Below are positions 32,164-41,137 of a stretch of 43,710 nt of DNA, piece by piece. The DNA is from Prevotella sp. Its GTDB lineage: Bacteria; Bacteroidota; Bacteroidia; Bacteroidales; Bacteroidaceae. Under the pieces are notes generated by a model. That model did no database searches and was not told the origin of the DNA. It saw only the letters and a program-made list of their open reading frames with translations. The stretch is from positions 1-43,710 of the forward strand of contig JAFQGS010000054.1 in the NCBI GenBank assembly GCA_017415455.1. Reading direction: 5' to 3'. Position 1 is the stretch's first letter. Every line of letters begins with the position of its first letter. Position numbers and translations under genes: made by a program.

Positions 32164-34230
32164 TCAGCTCAAAGTTCCCGGTTTCAACTCCGGATAACTG
32201 ATTCTTGTATGGTATATAGCCGTAAGACGCTCTATAAGAACTTGTTTTGCGATGGCTATATCACGGAATGTTATAGGACAATGCTTATAGAACCCGTCTG
32301 CTATCTGCTGTTCTATCAGCTTATCAACTAATGCGCTTATGCTCTCTTCCGTGTATTCCGGCAACGACCTTGATGCGGCCTCTACGGTATCTGCCATCAT
32401 CAATATAGCCTGTTCACGCGTAAAAGGATTTGTTCCGGGATATGTAAACAGACTCTCATCAACCTCCTCATCCGGATGCTCGTTCTTATAAGATATATAG
32501 AAGAACTTTGTTTTTCCTGTTCCGTGATGGGTAATTATGAAATCTTTTATCTCATTAGGAAGATTATACGTCTCTGCTATCTTCAGACCTTCGGTTATAT
32601 GGCTTATGATGATTTGCGCCGCATCGGTCCGAGGCATATTATTAAGCGGATTCACACCAGCCTGGTTTTCCGTAAAGAAAGCCGGAGACTTCATTTTTCC
32701 TATATCATGATATAATGCTCCTGTTCTTACAAGTTGTGCTTTAGCGCCTATCTTATTCGCTATCTCTGCTGCCAGATTTCCTACCATTATTGAGTGTTGG
32801 AAGGTTCCGGGAGCCACCTCACTCAGCTGCCTAAGCAAATCTTTGCTCGTATTTGAGAGCTCAATAAGTGTCACGGCCGACACAAAGCCAAAGGTCTTTT
32901 CCACTATGAGCATCATTGGATAGGCAAAAAGCAACAGGATGCCATTTACGATGAAGTACTTGTATATGCTGTGGTCCATGGCAAGAATGCTGTTATCTTG
33001 CATCAACTGCATCGCCAGATAGACACCTGAGCTTGCAAGAACAACCAGCAATGCGGTCTTAAACAGCTGTGCCCTCTGCGACAACTCTCTTAATGAATAT
33101 ATCGCAACCAATCCTGATACCACCTGCACTATGATGAACTCATACTGATATTTCACCGCCGCCGCACATATCATTATCATTGTGACATGTGACACAAAGG
33201 CTGTACGTGAGTCCATAAAGACCCTGATGAATACAGGGACAATGGCGAATGGCAACACATAAACACTAAGTACGTTGTGCTCTATCATCAGAGACACAAG
33301 TATAGGGAAGACCGTTATCATGACATACAGCATCGCGATGCTGCGCGGCTTGTCAAAATAGTCTTTGCGGAACAGTCCGAGATAGAGAGTGAAGAGAAGT
33401 ATGACAATGGTTACAAAAAGAGACTGACCAACGACAGTGGACGTTATTGTACTACGTGATGCACTACGGCGCTTTGTCTCTCGTTCAAATGAGTCAAGAA
33501 CCCTATGCAACTCCTCATCAACAATCTCACCTCTGTCTATTATTTTCTGACCGGCAAGCATCATGCCGCTGGCTAACGGGACAGAGCTTAATATGTCGTT
33601 TATCTCAGCCTCACAACGCTCGTTATCTTTTATAAGATTGGCCACGATATACTCTGTAAGATTACATTTCTGCAGGGCAGTCTTATAAGGCTGCAGCTCC
33701 GGTTCGGCAAGAAGTCTCTCGTAGGCAGACATCACCGACATCACCGCACTCACCTTAACACTTGTAGCATTCTTGCCGTCAACAACACGTATCATGGCTG
33801 ACGAGTCCTTTACCATGGCTGAGTATTCTGCTGTTTTCACAATACCCACTTGATAAAGTTCGTGAAGTCTGTTTGCAACAATGCTGACACATGACTTTGG
33901 AACTCCCGGCATTCCTTTGCCGTAATCGTTGAAATAGCGTGTTATCTGTGCTCCTTCTATGCCTTTGTCTATGTCATAATATGGCTCAAAGGCCTTCTGT
34001 ATACTGTCTTTCTCTGCCTTTACCGCCGCATCTGTCTTATAAACAGGGAAGTCGAACTGCGCTATAAGCGAGCTGTACATCCACGGCTTACCGATGTCGT
34101 ATCTGAAGATAGGGCCGCTGTTGCGGGGAAGAAACCATACCGTCACGAATACAGATATGGCTATCAGAGCTGCTCTTGTTAATATGTTTTGCCAATAATG
34201 ATTGGTGGTAATTCTGAATCTGCTCATCAC
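32164..34230 (-). CDS. pgpH: PgpH-type 7TM HD-domain phosphodiesterase
   Basis: A 688-residue membrane enzyme that in Firmicutes hydrolyses cyclic di-AMP. N-terminal membrane helix (about 15-35), an extracellular 7TMR-HDED domain (about 50-265), seven membrane helices (about 280-460), then a cytosolic HD domain: FQHSIMVGNLAAEIANK, ALYHDIGKMKSPAFF (HD near 507), ISHITEGLKIA and ITTHHGTGKTKFFY (about 568). All metal-binding His and Asp positions are present, so it should be active. Divergent from gltX. The c-di-AMP role is inferred from the family. Confidence 0.92.
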   Translation of the reverse strand: MMSRFRITTNHYWQNILTRAALIAISVFVTVWFLPRNSGPIFRYDIGKPWMYSSLIAQFDFPVYKTDAAVKAEKDSIQKAFEPYYDIDKGIEGAQITRYFNDYGKGMPGVPKSCVSIVANRLHELYQVGIVKTAEYSAMVKDSSAMIRVVDGKNATSVKVSAVMSVMSAYERLLAEPELQPYKTALQKCNLTEYIVANLIKDNERCEAEINDILSSVPLASGMMLAGQKIIDRGEIVDEELHRVLDSFERETKRRSASRSTITSTVVGQSLFVTIVILLFTLYLGLFRKDYFDKPRSIAMLYVMITVFPILVSLMIEHNVLSVYVLPFAIVPVFIRVFMDSRTAFVSHVTMIMICAAAVKYQYEFIIVQVVSGLVAIYSLRELSQRAQLFKTALLVVLASSGVYLAMQLMQDNSILAMDHSIYKYFIVNGILLLFAYPMMLIVEKTFGFVSAVTLIELSNTSKDLLRQLSEVAPGTFQHSIMVGNLAAEIANKIGAKAQLVRTGALYHDIGKMKSPAFFTENQAGVNPLNNMPRTDAAQIIISHITEGLKIAETYNLPNEIKDFIITHHGTGKTKFFYISYKNEHPDEEVDESLFTYPGTNPFTREQAILMMADTVEAASRSLPEYTEESISALVDKLIEQQIADGFYKHCPITFRDIAIAKQVLIERLTAIYHTRISYPELKPGTLS

Positions 34231-34294
34231 TTGATTGATATTGTTTTACGATGCGAAAATACAAAAAAAATACACCATATTGACAAAAATGTAT

Positions 34295-34302
34295 TATTTT
34301 TG
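34295..34302 (+). promoter_or_regulatory. -7 box TATTTTTG of gltX
   Basis: TATTTTTGC fits TAnnTTTG about 100 bp before the ATG at 34402; a TTGAC lies about 10 nt ahead. It leaves a leader with the structure at 34328-34375. Confidence 0.5.
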
Positions 34303-34327
34303 CAAAAAATATATATTATTATCAATT

Positions 34328-34375
34328 GTTTCGCCTGCCAATGTCATTTCAAATGGATGACAAATACGGCGAAAC
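34328..34375 (+). promoter_or_regulatory. Two-tier leader hairpin before gltX
   Basis: GTTTCGCC (34328-34335) pairs perfectly with GGCGAAAC (34368-34375). Inside, TGTCAT (34342-34347) pairs with ATGACA (34357-34362). The start codon is 27 nt downstream. It does not look like a T-box. Possible control of glutamyl-tRNA synthetase expression. Confidence 0.4.
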
Positions 34376-34401
34376 GTAAATTATTATTCTGACAAGTATA
34401 G

Positions 34402-35934
34402 ATGGAAAACAGAAAAGTAAGGGTGCGATTCGCACCAAGTCCTACAGGAGCTTTGCATATAGGTGGAGTAAGAACTGCATTATACAACTACCTCTTCGCA
34501 CGTCAGCACGGAGGAGAGTTTGTTTTCAGAATTGAAGATACAGACTCGTCACGCTTCGTACCTGGAGCAGAGGAATATATCATAGAATCGTTCAAATGGC
34601 TCGGCATTAAATTTGACGAGGGAGTAAGTTATGGCGGGAAACATGGTCCATACAGGCAAAGCGAGCGCAGAGACATTTATAAGAAATACGTGGACCAGCT
34701 CTTAAGCGAGGGCAAAGCTTACATTGCCTTTGACACTCCAGAGGAGCTTGAGGCAAAGCGTGCCGAGATAAAGAACTTCCAGTACGATGCACATACACGC
34801 CATCTTATGCGTAACTCACTGACAATGCCAAAGGAAGAGGTGGACAAGCTTATTGCGGATGGCAAGCAATATGTCGTGAGGTTCCTTGTAAAACCCGGCG
34901 AGGAGGTGCATGTCGATGATCTGATAAGAGGCGATGTGGTCATTAAGAGCGACATTCTTGATGACAAGGTTTTGTACAAGAGCGCAGACGAATTGCCTAC
35001 ATACCACCTTGCGAATATTGTTGACGACCATCTGATGGAAATAACTCATGTCATCAGAGGTGAGGAATGGTTGCCAAGCGCGCCTCTTCATGTCTTGCTA
35101 TATCGCGCGTTCGGCTGGGAAGACACCATGCCGCAGTTCGCACATCTGCCGCTATTGCTGAAGCCTGACGGCAAAGGAAAATTGAGCAAACGTGACGGAG
35201 ATCGTTTAGGATTCCCTGTATTCCCTCTTGAATGGCACGACCCTAAGACTGGTGAGATAAGTTCTGGATTCCGTGAAAGCGGATATTTCCCAGAGGCTGT
35301 GATTAATTTCCTTGCGCTTTTAGGATGGAATCCAGGCACAGAACAGGAGATGTTCTCACTTGAAGAGCTTGTGGAGCAGTTTGACATTGCTAAATGCAGC
35401 AAGGCAGGCGCACGTTTTGACTATCAGAAAGGTATGTGGTTCAATCATGAGTATATGCTCAAGAAGTCTGACGAGGAGATTGCCGGACTGTTTGCACCAA
35501 TAGTTGCAGGCAACGGTGTTGACGAGACTTTTGAGCGTGTAAGGAAAGTGGTGGCCATGATGAAAGACAGGGTAAGCTTTGTCAAGGAGCTATGGCCTCT
35601 ATGCTCGTTCTTCTTCATTCCGCCTACCGAATATGACGAGAAGACTCGCAAAAAGCGTTGGAAGGAGGATTCTGCCGCCCAGCTGACCGAACTCGCAGAC
35701 CTATTGGAAGGGCTTGATGACTTCTCTCTTGAGCATCAGGAGGAAGTAGTACACAAGTGGATTGAGGAGAAAGAATATAAGCTTGGAAATATAATGAACG
35801 CATGGCGTCTGACTCTCGTAGGAGAAGGCAAGGGTCCTGGCATGTTTGACATCTCCGCCTTCCTTGGCAAGGAGGAAACTCTGTCAAGAATGAGACGGGC
35901 GATTTCCGAGCTCAGCAAGGAGCAGCAGGCCTGA
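34402..35934 (+). CDS. gltX: Glutamyl-tRNA synthetase
   Basis: A 510-residue class I synthetase that charges tRNA-Glu. The HIGH-type motif is [12 protein letters not shown] (about 11-22) and the KMSKS motif is present as KLSKR (about 260). [29 protein letters not shown] and [18 protein letters not shown] are standard. C-terminal anticodon-binding helices end in [10 protein letters not shown]. Length is normal. Its own promoter and leader lie upstream; waaA follows 65 bp later on the same strand and may be co-transcribed. Secure. Confidence 0.97.
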   Translation: MENRKVRVRFAPSPTGALHIGGVRTALYNYLFARQHGGEFVFRIEDTDSSRFVPGAEEYIIESFKWLGIKFDEGVSYGGKHGPYRQSERRDIYKKYVDQLLSEGKAYIAFDTPEELEAKRAEIKNFQYDAHTRHLMRNSLTMPKEEVDKLIADGKQYVVRFLVKPGEEVHVDDLIRGDVVIKSDILDDKVLYKSADELPTYHLANIVDDHLMEITHVIRGEEWLPSAPLHVLLYRAFGWEDTMPQFAHLPLLLKPDGKGKLSKRDGDRLGFPVFPLEWHDPKTGEISSGFRESGYFPEAVINFLALLGWNPGTEQEMFSLEELVEQFDIAKCSKAGARFDYQKGMWFNHEYMLKKSDEEIAGLFAPIVAGNGVDETFERVRKVVAMMKDRVSFVKELWPLCSFFFIPPTEYDEKTRKKRWKEDSAAQLTELADLLEGLDDFSLEHQEEVVHKWIEEKEYKLGNIMNAWRLTLVGEGKGPGMFDISAFLGKEETLSRMRRAISELSKEQQA

Positions 35935-35999
35935 CGCTTGATGGAAGAAATGTCAGAATAATGATATTACGATGTCTTTGACACATAACAACTCATAAT

Positions 36000-37358
36000 A
36001 TGTACAACATAATAATATACATATATTTGCTGGGAGTTGCGGTGGCAAGCCGCTTCAACGAGAAAATCAGAAAAATGTGGCGCGGCGAGCGTGAGGCTTT
36101 CAACATACTGAGAGACAAGGTTGACAGCAATGCCAAATACATTTGGTTTCATGCCGCATCGCTTGGAGAGTTTGAACAAGGGCGACCTATCATGGAGCGC
36201 ATAAAGAAGGAGCACCCGGAATATAAGATATTACTAACATTCTTCTCTCCTTCTGGCTATGAGGTCAGGAAGAACTATGACGGAGCAGACATAATATGCT
36301 ACCTGCCACTTGACACACCATCCAACGCACGTAGATTTCTCAGCCTCGTGCAGCCATGCATGGCATTCTTCATAAAGTATGAGTTCTGGTGGAACTATTT
36401 GAGCATACTTAAGAAAAGAGGTATTCCTACATATAGTGTAAGCAGTATATTCCGCGAGGGACAGATTTTCTTCCGATGGTATGGCAAACAATACGGCAGA
36501 GTGTTGTCCTGCTTTACAAAGTTCTTTGTACAAAACGAGACAAGTAAGGACTTGCTTGCTTCTATCGGGCTGAGAAATGTTGAGATAACGGGAGACACAA
36601 GATTTGACCGCGTCTTGCAGATAAAAGAACAGGCAAAATATCTTAATGAGGTATGGGAGTTCTCGCGATACGAATCACAAATGAAGAACTACGACGGACG
36701 ACACACCGTTGTTGTCGGAAGTAGTTGGGAGCATGACGAGGATGTCTATCTGCCTTATTTCCAAGAGAATCCGGAATGGAAGCTTATCATTGCCACACAT
36801 GTCGTAAGCAAAGAGCGTATTGAGGCTTTAAGAAACAGACTTGAGGCCATGGGCAAAAGCGTTATACTTTATTCTGAGACACAGGAGGCTAAGAAGGATC
36901 CGTCTGTACTGTGGAAAGACTTCAGCAGCCATTGTGCCAACAAGGAGGGAGAATGCGGTATGCCGAACTATCCTGATGTGATAAAAGGAATCATCAACAA
37001 AGCAGATGTCCTTATTATCGACTGCTACGGACTGCTGTCAAGTATCTACCAATATGGACATGTAGCATACGTAGGTGGCGGCTTCGGTGTTGGAATACAC
37101 AATGTGTTGGAGGCGGCTGTATGGGGCATGCCCGTATTGTTCGGACCTAACAACAAGCGTTTCCATGAGGCACAAGGACTGATAAAGGCTCATGGCGGCA
37201 TGGAGATTGACAGCACCGAGAGCTTGCGTAATATAATGAATAAGTTCAAAAACGATAAAGAGGCATTGCAGACAGCAAGCTCTGCTGCGGAGGAATTCGT
37301 AAAGAGCAACGCCGGGGCTACAGACAAGACACTTGCTGAGATAAAGTGGAAGGATTAA
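36000..37358 (+). CDS. waaA: 3-deoxy-D-manno-octulosonate (Kdo) transferase
   Basis: A 452-residue family 30 glycosyltransferase that adds Kdo to lipid A at the inner face of the cytoplasmic membrane. N-terminal anchor IIIYIYLLGVAVAS. The signature HAASLGEFEQGRPI (about 51-64) includes the catalytic Glu. FFSPSGYEVRKNY, ADIICYLPLDTPSNARRFL, FFIKYEFWWNYL, VEITGDTRFDR, VVVGSSWEHDE and VGGGFGVGIHNVLEAAVWGMPV complete the two GT-B domains. The start is the first ATG, just before the membrane anchor. It follows gltX by 65 bp. Secure. Confidence 0.96.
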   Translation: MYNIIIYIYLLGVAVASRFNEKIRKMWRGEREAFNILRDKVDSNAKYIWFHAASLGEFEQGRPIMERIKKEHPEYKILLTFFSPSGYEVRKNYDGADIICYLPLDTPSNARRFLSLVQPCMAFFIKYEFWWNYLSILKKRGIPTYSVSSIFREGQIFFRWYGKQYGRVLSCFTKFFVQNETSKDLLASIGLRNVEITGDTRFDRVLQIKEQAKYLNEVWEFSRYESQMKNYDGRHTVVVGSSWEHDEDVYLPYFQENPEWKLIIATHVVSKERIEALRNRLEAMGKSVILYSETQEAKKDPSVLWKDFSSHCANKEGECGMPNYPDVIKGIINKADVLIIDCYGLLSSIYQYGHVAYVGGGFGVGIHNVLEAAVWGMPVLFGPNNKRFHEAQGLIKAHGGMEIDSTESLRNIMNKFKNDKEALQTASSAAEEFVKSNAGATDKTLAEIKWKD

Positions 37359-37484
37359 TGATTGGTAAATGAGGAACTTTTTAAATCTTTATCTTATCCA
37401 CTTTTACTGGTGACGGCTAAAGCTTTTAAAACAAAAAAAAATTAAGGCCGGTATCCTCATTGCCAAAAGCTCAATCTATCATAG

Positions 37485-37571
37485 CCGTTTCAATTTGGTA
37501 TACACGCTATATACTTTTGGTATACACGGCATATACCAATGGAATATGGCACATATTCCAAATTGAAATGG
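37485..37571. repeat. Cloverleaf-like nested inverted repeat (third island)
   Basis: Outer stem CCGTTTCAATTTGG (37485-37498) with CCAAATTGAAATGG (37558-37571), 14 pairs with one G-T. Inside are three hairpins: TATA/TATA with a 7-nt loop (about 37499-37513), TTGGTATA/TATACCAA (37517-37539) and TGGAATATG/CATATTCCA (37540-37560). The last arm shares CCA with the outer stem. A direct repeat TTTGGTATACACG starts at 37494 and again at 37516. Confidence 0.7.
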
Positions 37572-37596
37572 TATCATTTAGAAGCTAATTAATATG

Positions 37597-37636
37597 ATAA
37601 TGGCGGACAATGTGTTACTAACATGTCCGCCATTAT
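37597..37636. terminator. Perfect 13-bp hairpin
   Basis: ATAATGGCGGACA (37597-37609) pairs perfectly with TGTCCGCCATTAT (37624-37636) over a 14-nt loop. No long T-run. Probably ends waaA or the convergent gene, or both. Confidence 0.6.
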
Positions 37637-37642
37637 TAATTC

Positions 37643-37700
37643 AAGTCTGGCAAGATTTGAACATCCCGACACATAAAGGATGTCTGGGCTTGCAAGACTT
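37643..37700 (-). terminator. Long two-tier hairpin downstream of the DUF3332 gene
   Basis: AAGTCTGGCAAG (37643-37654) pairs with CTTGCAAGACTT (37689-37700), one mismatch, with an inner CATCC/GGATG stem. It lies 17 bp past the DUF3332 stop, so is probably its terminator, although a clear T-run is absent. Confidence 0.45.
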
Positions 37701-37716
37701 TATTTATTATAATATA

Positions 37717-38271
37717 CTATCTCATAGCATAATCTGAGTAGTCACCACATCTTACAGCCATACGCAGTTCAAACAAACCAGCGGCATCGGCAGTGATATT
37801 CATAGACTTTCCGTTGGGGAGATATGCCTCAATTGTTCCATCTGCATTGAACTTAAACAAATTCATATGTATGCCCTCATTCTCTATAGACCATGTTGAT
37901 GTGCTCTTATCATAAAGATATGTAAACACTTTTCCGTCCGGATTTGTAATCTCATAGCCGTTTTTCAGGGTCTTAACTGCATACATAAGGCCGTCGTTAC
38001 CCTTTATCTCCTGAGTCTTTCCTATGTTTGAAGCTAATGGATTGTCGCCTGTCCAGAACTCAATTGAATTGAGAACCAATGCGTCTGCAATTCCGCACAC
38101 AGCATAAGCAGGGGAACATACAATAAAGAGAACCTCGTTGATGAATTTATTATCTGTAGCTGTTTTGTTCCAACTCGCAAGACGGTTAAATAAACTGAAA
38201 GAACCTACACATGATGTAGCTAAAATGCCTGCAGCCATCAGGCAAGCAATAGTTTTGAAACTTTTTTTCAT
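37717..38271 (-). CDS. DUF3332 lipoprotein
   Basis: A 184-residue lipoprotein: signal MKKSFKTIACLMAAGILATSC with lipidated C21. Then GSFSLFNRLASWN, FINEVLFIVCSPAYAVCGIADALVLNSIEFWTG, the block that defines DUF3332, with one hydrophobic stretch. A beta-rich C-terminal part follows (NGYEITNPDGKVFTYLYD, FKFNADGTIEAYLPNG). Family function is unknown; homologues occur in many Gram-negatives. Single gene with its own promoter. Confidence 0.88.
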   Translation of the reverse strand: MKKSFKTIACLMAAGILATSCVGSFSLFNRLASWNKTATDNKFINEVLFIVCSPAYAVCGIADALVLNSIEFWTGDNPLASNIGKTQEIKGNDGLMYAVKTLKNGYEITNPDGKVFTYLYDKSTSTWSIENEGIHMNLFKFNADGTIEAYLPNGKSMNITADAAGLFELRMAVRCGDYSDYAMR

Positions 38272-38329
38272 TTTCCTTTTATTTAAATGTTTATAACTAA
38301 GACTGGCACATCACCTTTTTGCCATGCTG

Positions 38330-38337
38330 CAAATATA
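38330..38337 (-). promoter_or_regulatory. -7 box TATATTTG of the DUF3332 gene
   Basis: Minus-strand TATATTTGC fits TAnnTTTG, 59 bp before the ATG. TTTG elements lie upstream, though not at the ideal spacing. Confidence 0.55.
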
Positions 38338-38540
38338 ATACAAATGTTTTCATTACTCTATACAAACAATGTTAAAATAAGTATATGACATAACGACAAA
38401 CTGTGTTGGTATTGCTTTCTCATGCAATGTCTGTGCAGCAACCGGTTGTGATGGAGCTTCTGCATTAAACAACCGTGGATGTTATGAGACCTATGAGGCC
38501 GGAAAACTATTTCATATAAGGTTTGCTGTGATAACACAAA

Positions 38541-38582
38541 AGGCGAGGCGCACAAGAGTTTCTCATCTTGTGCACCTCGCCT
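38541..38582 (-). terminator. Terminator of the sigma factor operon
   Basis: Seventeen-base arms (38541-38557 and 38566-38582) with a single internal mismatch and an 8-nt loop. On minus TTTTGTG follows the stem. Lies 26 bp past the last gene. Confidence 0.88.
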
Positions 38583-38607
38583 GAAAGTTTGTATTTATGA
38601 AAGGACA

Positions 38608-39483
38608 TCAGTTTTTCAAAAGCTGAATGGCTGCTTTCAGAACATCCGCAACCGTATTGTCTGTCATCTTGCGGTTTGTCTGCTCGATTTGCTTCGCACA
38701 TATATCTCGCTCGGCGTCTGATAGTTCCGGGGCGGTGTTCTTGACATTCTCGTATAAATAGACTGCTATATAGTAGGATGTGCTTGACGATTTATGCCCT
38801 TCAGCATGTTTTTCTATCTGATCACAAAACGCTCTTACCTGGTTTAGCAACAAGACGGGAGATGATTGTTGTGACATGCTCTGCCATTTCTTTGCCCACT
38901 CTGAAAATGAACTGGTGAAATATGAGGAGCCGTTGTTGCCTGAACTATTTTCAGAGATACCGCTAAGTTTAGACTTTAGCGATGGTTTCATGCCATAAGT
39001 ATGTAGCACTAGCCCTTCAATCATCTTTTTATCCTTCACTTTATTCTCATACCACTCGATGGCGTATGCGTGACGATAACAGCCTGTAGAGTCAGACGTA
39101 TCGTTGAAGCATAATACGTAATAGCTCCCGTCTGCATACTTACCCAAATTTATCTGTCCGAAGCTGATGATAGTGGTAGGGGCTTGCATGTTATTGGTGT
39201 TTTTCTTGACGTACACAGAATAAGACGAGCCCTTGTCTTTCTCAAACGCTTTTACCATGTCTGCGATAAGAGAGCGTTCGTCTTCTGGAAGAGAAAAGTT
39301 ATACACCTCGTTTTTCGTCATTATGCCATACTCATCCGGCTGACTTGTAATCGTCTCACAAATGCTGATGCCGTTGGTATTCCTGAGCTTCTCTATTGCT
39401 CTCTCTATGTTTCTCTGAGCCACAGATACTGCCGGTACGAGAAGTAAGGTAAGGCTGAATAATGTAAATCTAATCATTCTCAT
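38608..39483 (-). CDS. Unknown secreted protein of the sigma factor operon
   Basis: A 291-residue protein with signal peptide MRMIRFTLFSLTLLLVPAVS, cut after VAQ. Early NTNGISICETITSQPDEYG and a beta-rich segment (ISFGQINLGKYADGSYYVL) recall DUF5024-like Bacteroidales proteins, but I am not sure. The second half is helical and Ser-rich, ending VADVLKAAIQLLKN. No lipobox. Third gene of the ECF sigma operon (22 bp after the regulator gene), so it is probably a periplasmic or outer-membrane part of that response. Function is unknown. Confidence 0.7.
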   Translation of the reverse strand: MRMIRFTLFSLTLLLVPAVSVAQRNIERAIEKLRNTNGISICETITSQPDEYGIMTKNEVYNFSLPEDERSLIADMVKAFEKDKGSSYSVYVKKNTNNMQAPTTIISFGQINLGKYADGSYYVLCFNDTSDSTGCYRHAYAIEWYENKVKDKKMIEGLVLHTYGMKPSLKSKLSGISENSSGNNGSSYFTSSFSEWAKKWQSMSQQSSPVLLLNQVRAFCDQIEKHAEGHKSSSTSYYIAVYLYENVKNTAPELSDAERDICAKQIEQTNRKMTDNTVADVLKAAIQLLKN

Positions 39484-39505
39484 TGTAATTTAAATTTGGT
39501 TGTTT

Positions 39506-40228
39506 TTAAAAAGTTATCACTTCGTGGTCTTCGCATAGGTTTATTATGTCATATACTCCTTCTTCGTTTGTTACGAGTTGAAGACAATTGTCTTCGTCTT
39601 TGATTATGAAATAATATGTTTCCACCTCTGCATTGTATAAGTCCGTCTCTATTTTTTGCCGCGCTTCTGCTATAATACGCATGTTTTCATCATTAATCTC
39701 TTGCAGTTGCTCATCTGCAGGCTTGGAGTATTGTCCGAGGGCTGTTCTTGTTTCTGGGTTTGAGCTTATATCATCCTTGTTGTTGTCTGCCATCAGCCCT
39801 TTACCTGCAGGATGTCTCTCCAGGCGGTCCTTGATTATTGAGTCATTTCCATCTGTTTTTGCATTTATAATATTATTGTCTGTCACCATATTATCATATT
39901 CCAACACCGCATTAGGTTTGTTTAATGACACGTTATTATCTGCATATTCCACAGACTTGTCCCGTGTAACATTAATGAGTAGCAGAAGTAGGAAAACAGC
40001 AGCGGCAGCTATCAGACTTACAACGTGCCGATGATGCTTAGGAGAAGCCTCTGTCATACCATTCTCAAAATATTCAAACATTTCCTTATACGCCTTCCAT
40101 TCTTCTGGTATATCTTTCTGGGTACGGAAATATTCCTCCAGTTCTCGCTCCTCATGAAGTTCTGTCTCACCATCCATAAATTTATGCAGAAGCTGCTCTA
40201 TGTGTTCTTTCGTATATACTCTCTTCAT
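39506..40228 (-). CDS. Membrane-anchored regulator, likely anti-sigma factor
   Basis: A 240-residue single-pass protein. The cytosolic N-terminus (1-67; EHIEQLLHKFMDGETELHEERELEEYF) resembles the sigma-binding part of Bacteroidetes anti-sigma proteins, without a visible zinc HXXXCXXC motif. One membrane helix lies at about 69-86 (VVSLIAAAAVFLLLLLIN), followed by a polar, acidic periplasmic region of 150 residues with no known domain. It follows the sigma factor gene by only 4 bp. The role as sigma-factor inhibitor comes from position and topology. Confidence 0.78.
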   Translation of the reverse strand: MKRVYTKEHIEQLLHKFMDGETELHEERELEEYFRTQKDIPEEWKAYKEMFEYFENGMTEASPKHHRHVVSLIAAAAVFLLLLLINVTRDKSVEYADNNVSLNKPNAVLEYDNMVTDNNIINAKTDGNDSIIKDRLERHPAGKGLMADNNKDDISSNPETRTALGQYSKPADEQLQEINDENMRIIAEARQKIETDLYNAEVETYYFIIKDEDNCLQLVTNEEGVYDIINLCEDHEVITF

Positions 40229-40232
40229 AAAC

Positions 40233-40727
40233 TCATCTCCTGTTCTTTATATCATCCAACAACTTTCGGCGCGCACGGGCTAACAACGTTGACACGGATG
40301 CAGGTGCAATGCCAAGCAAACGGGCAATATCATCGGCACTTCGTCGTTCCACCTGACGCATGTATAAAATAGTTCTTTGCGTGTCAGGCAGCATTTTCAA
40401 ACGCTGTTCCAACCATTCGGCATCATCCTTTGCCTCTAAATCCGAAAAGGGTGTTCTGCTGTCTGACATGAAATCATTAAACTTATCCGCAGATTGCTCT
40501 GGTTTTCTCTGGCGCAATTTTGAAAGAGCTTCGTGTCTTGCAACAACAATTACAAAAGCTTCTATCGAACGAATATTGTCCAGTTCATAACGCATTTGCC
40601 ACAAACGCAACATAACATCTTGTGTGATGTCCTCACGTTCCATTACGCTTAGGTTAAAACAGCAAAGGGTTTTCCGCACCGTCTGCCGTAAAAGTGGTAT
40701 CATCTCTTCAAATGTGCTTTCATTCAT
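40233..40727 (-). CDS. ECF-type RNA polymerase sigma factor
   Basis: A 164-residue sigma70-family protein from the ATG at 40727; a start eight codons earlier adds a non-homologous leader. Region 2 has MEREDITQDVMLRLWQMRYELD and VVARHEALSKLRQ; region 4 has LKMLPDTQRTILYMRQVERRSADDIARLLGIAPASVSTLLARARRKLLDDI. An acidic linker joins them. Usual size for an extracytoplasmic function sigma. First gene of an operon with a membrane regulator and a secreted protein, so likely senses an envelope signal. Secure family call. Confidence 0.94.
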   Translation of the reverse strand: MNESTFEEMIPLLRQTVRKTLCCFNLSVMEREDITQDVMLRLWQMRYELDNIRSIEAFVIVVARHEALSKLRQRKPEQSADKFNDFMSDSRTPFSDLEAKDDAEWLEQRLKMLPDTQRTILYMRQVERRSADDIARLLGIAPASVSTLLARARRKLLDDIKNRR

Positions 40728-40751
40728 AATCACTTTCTTTACGCAATACAT

Positions 40752-41137
40752 TAAATAGCATTAAAACATGCTGCTATGTTTCCGCGTTTTATCTATCTTT
40801 TACATTGTATAGACGCAAATACAGACAAGAGCCAAACCTTGCTTAACATTAATTAAGAAAAATCAAACAAACAACGGGCAAATTTCTGTATTTACCAAAG
40901 ATTTCTGGTGTTTATATATAAAGAAAGGTACAATTGATGATTTTGTAAAGAGATTTCTTGGAATACAAACGACAGATAAAAGCACAACGCATTATCTGCC
41001 GGCATATATTATTGATATTTTTCTGCAAATAAAAAAGGGACTAAAGAACATATACATCACAAAAAGAATCAGAAATTCTTTTTCTTAGATAGTCCTTAAG
41101 ACGAGATACAAGATAGGGTATGATGTGTTAGGGAACA
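40752..41137. other. 386-bp intergenic region
   Basis: AT-rich and geneless. It holds the terminator of the small NSVGY gene (41038-41095) and the upstream region of the sigma factor gene, where TGTATTTG near 40815 is close to a -7 box. Nothing else recognisable. Confidence 0.55.
41038..41095 (-). terminator. Terminator of the secreted-protein/NSVGY cassette
   Basis: Outer stem GGACTA (41038-41043) with TAGTCC (41090-41095), inner stem AAAAAGAAT with ATTCTTTTT. On minus the outer stem is followed by CTTTTTTATTT. Confidence 0.7.

Larger units (their letters stand above)
37359..37716. other. 358-bp convergent intergenic region with cloverleaf-like repeat
   Basis: Between waaA (plus) and the DUF3332 gene (minus). 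No gene. It contains an A-run (about 37430-37442), the nested inverted-repeat structure at 37485-37571 and two terminator-like hairpins (37597-37636 and 37643-37700). Confidence 0.7.
38272..38607. other. 336-bp intergenic region
   Basis: Holds the DUF3332 promoter (-7 at 38330-38337) and the terminator of the upstream gene (38541-38582). Otherwise nothing recognisable; no supported gene. Confidence 0.6.

Noticed and set aside
34328..34375. T-box riboswitch before gltX
   Set aside because: The conserved T-box bulge sequence is absent and the structure is too small.
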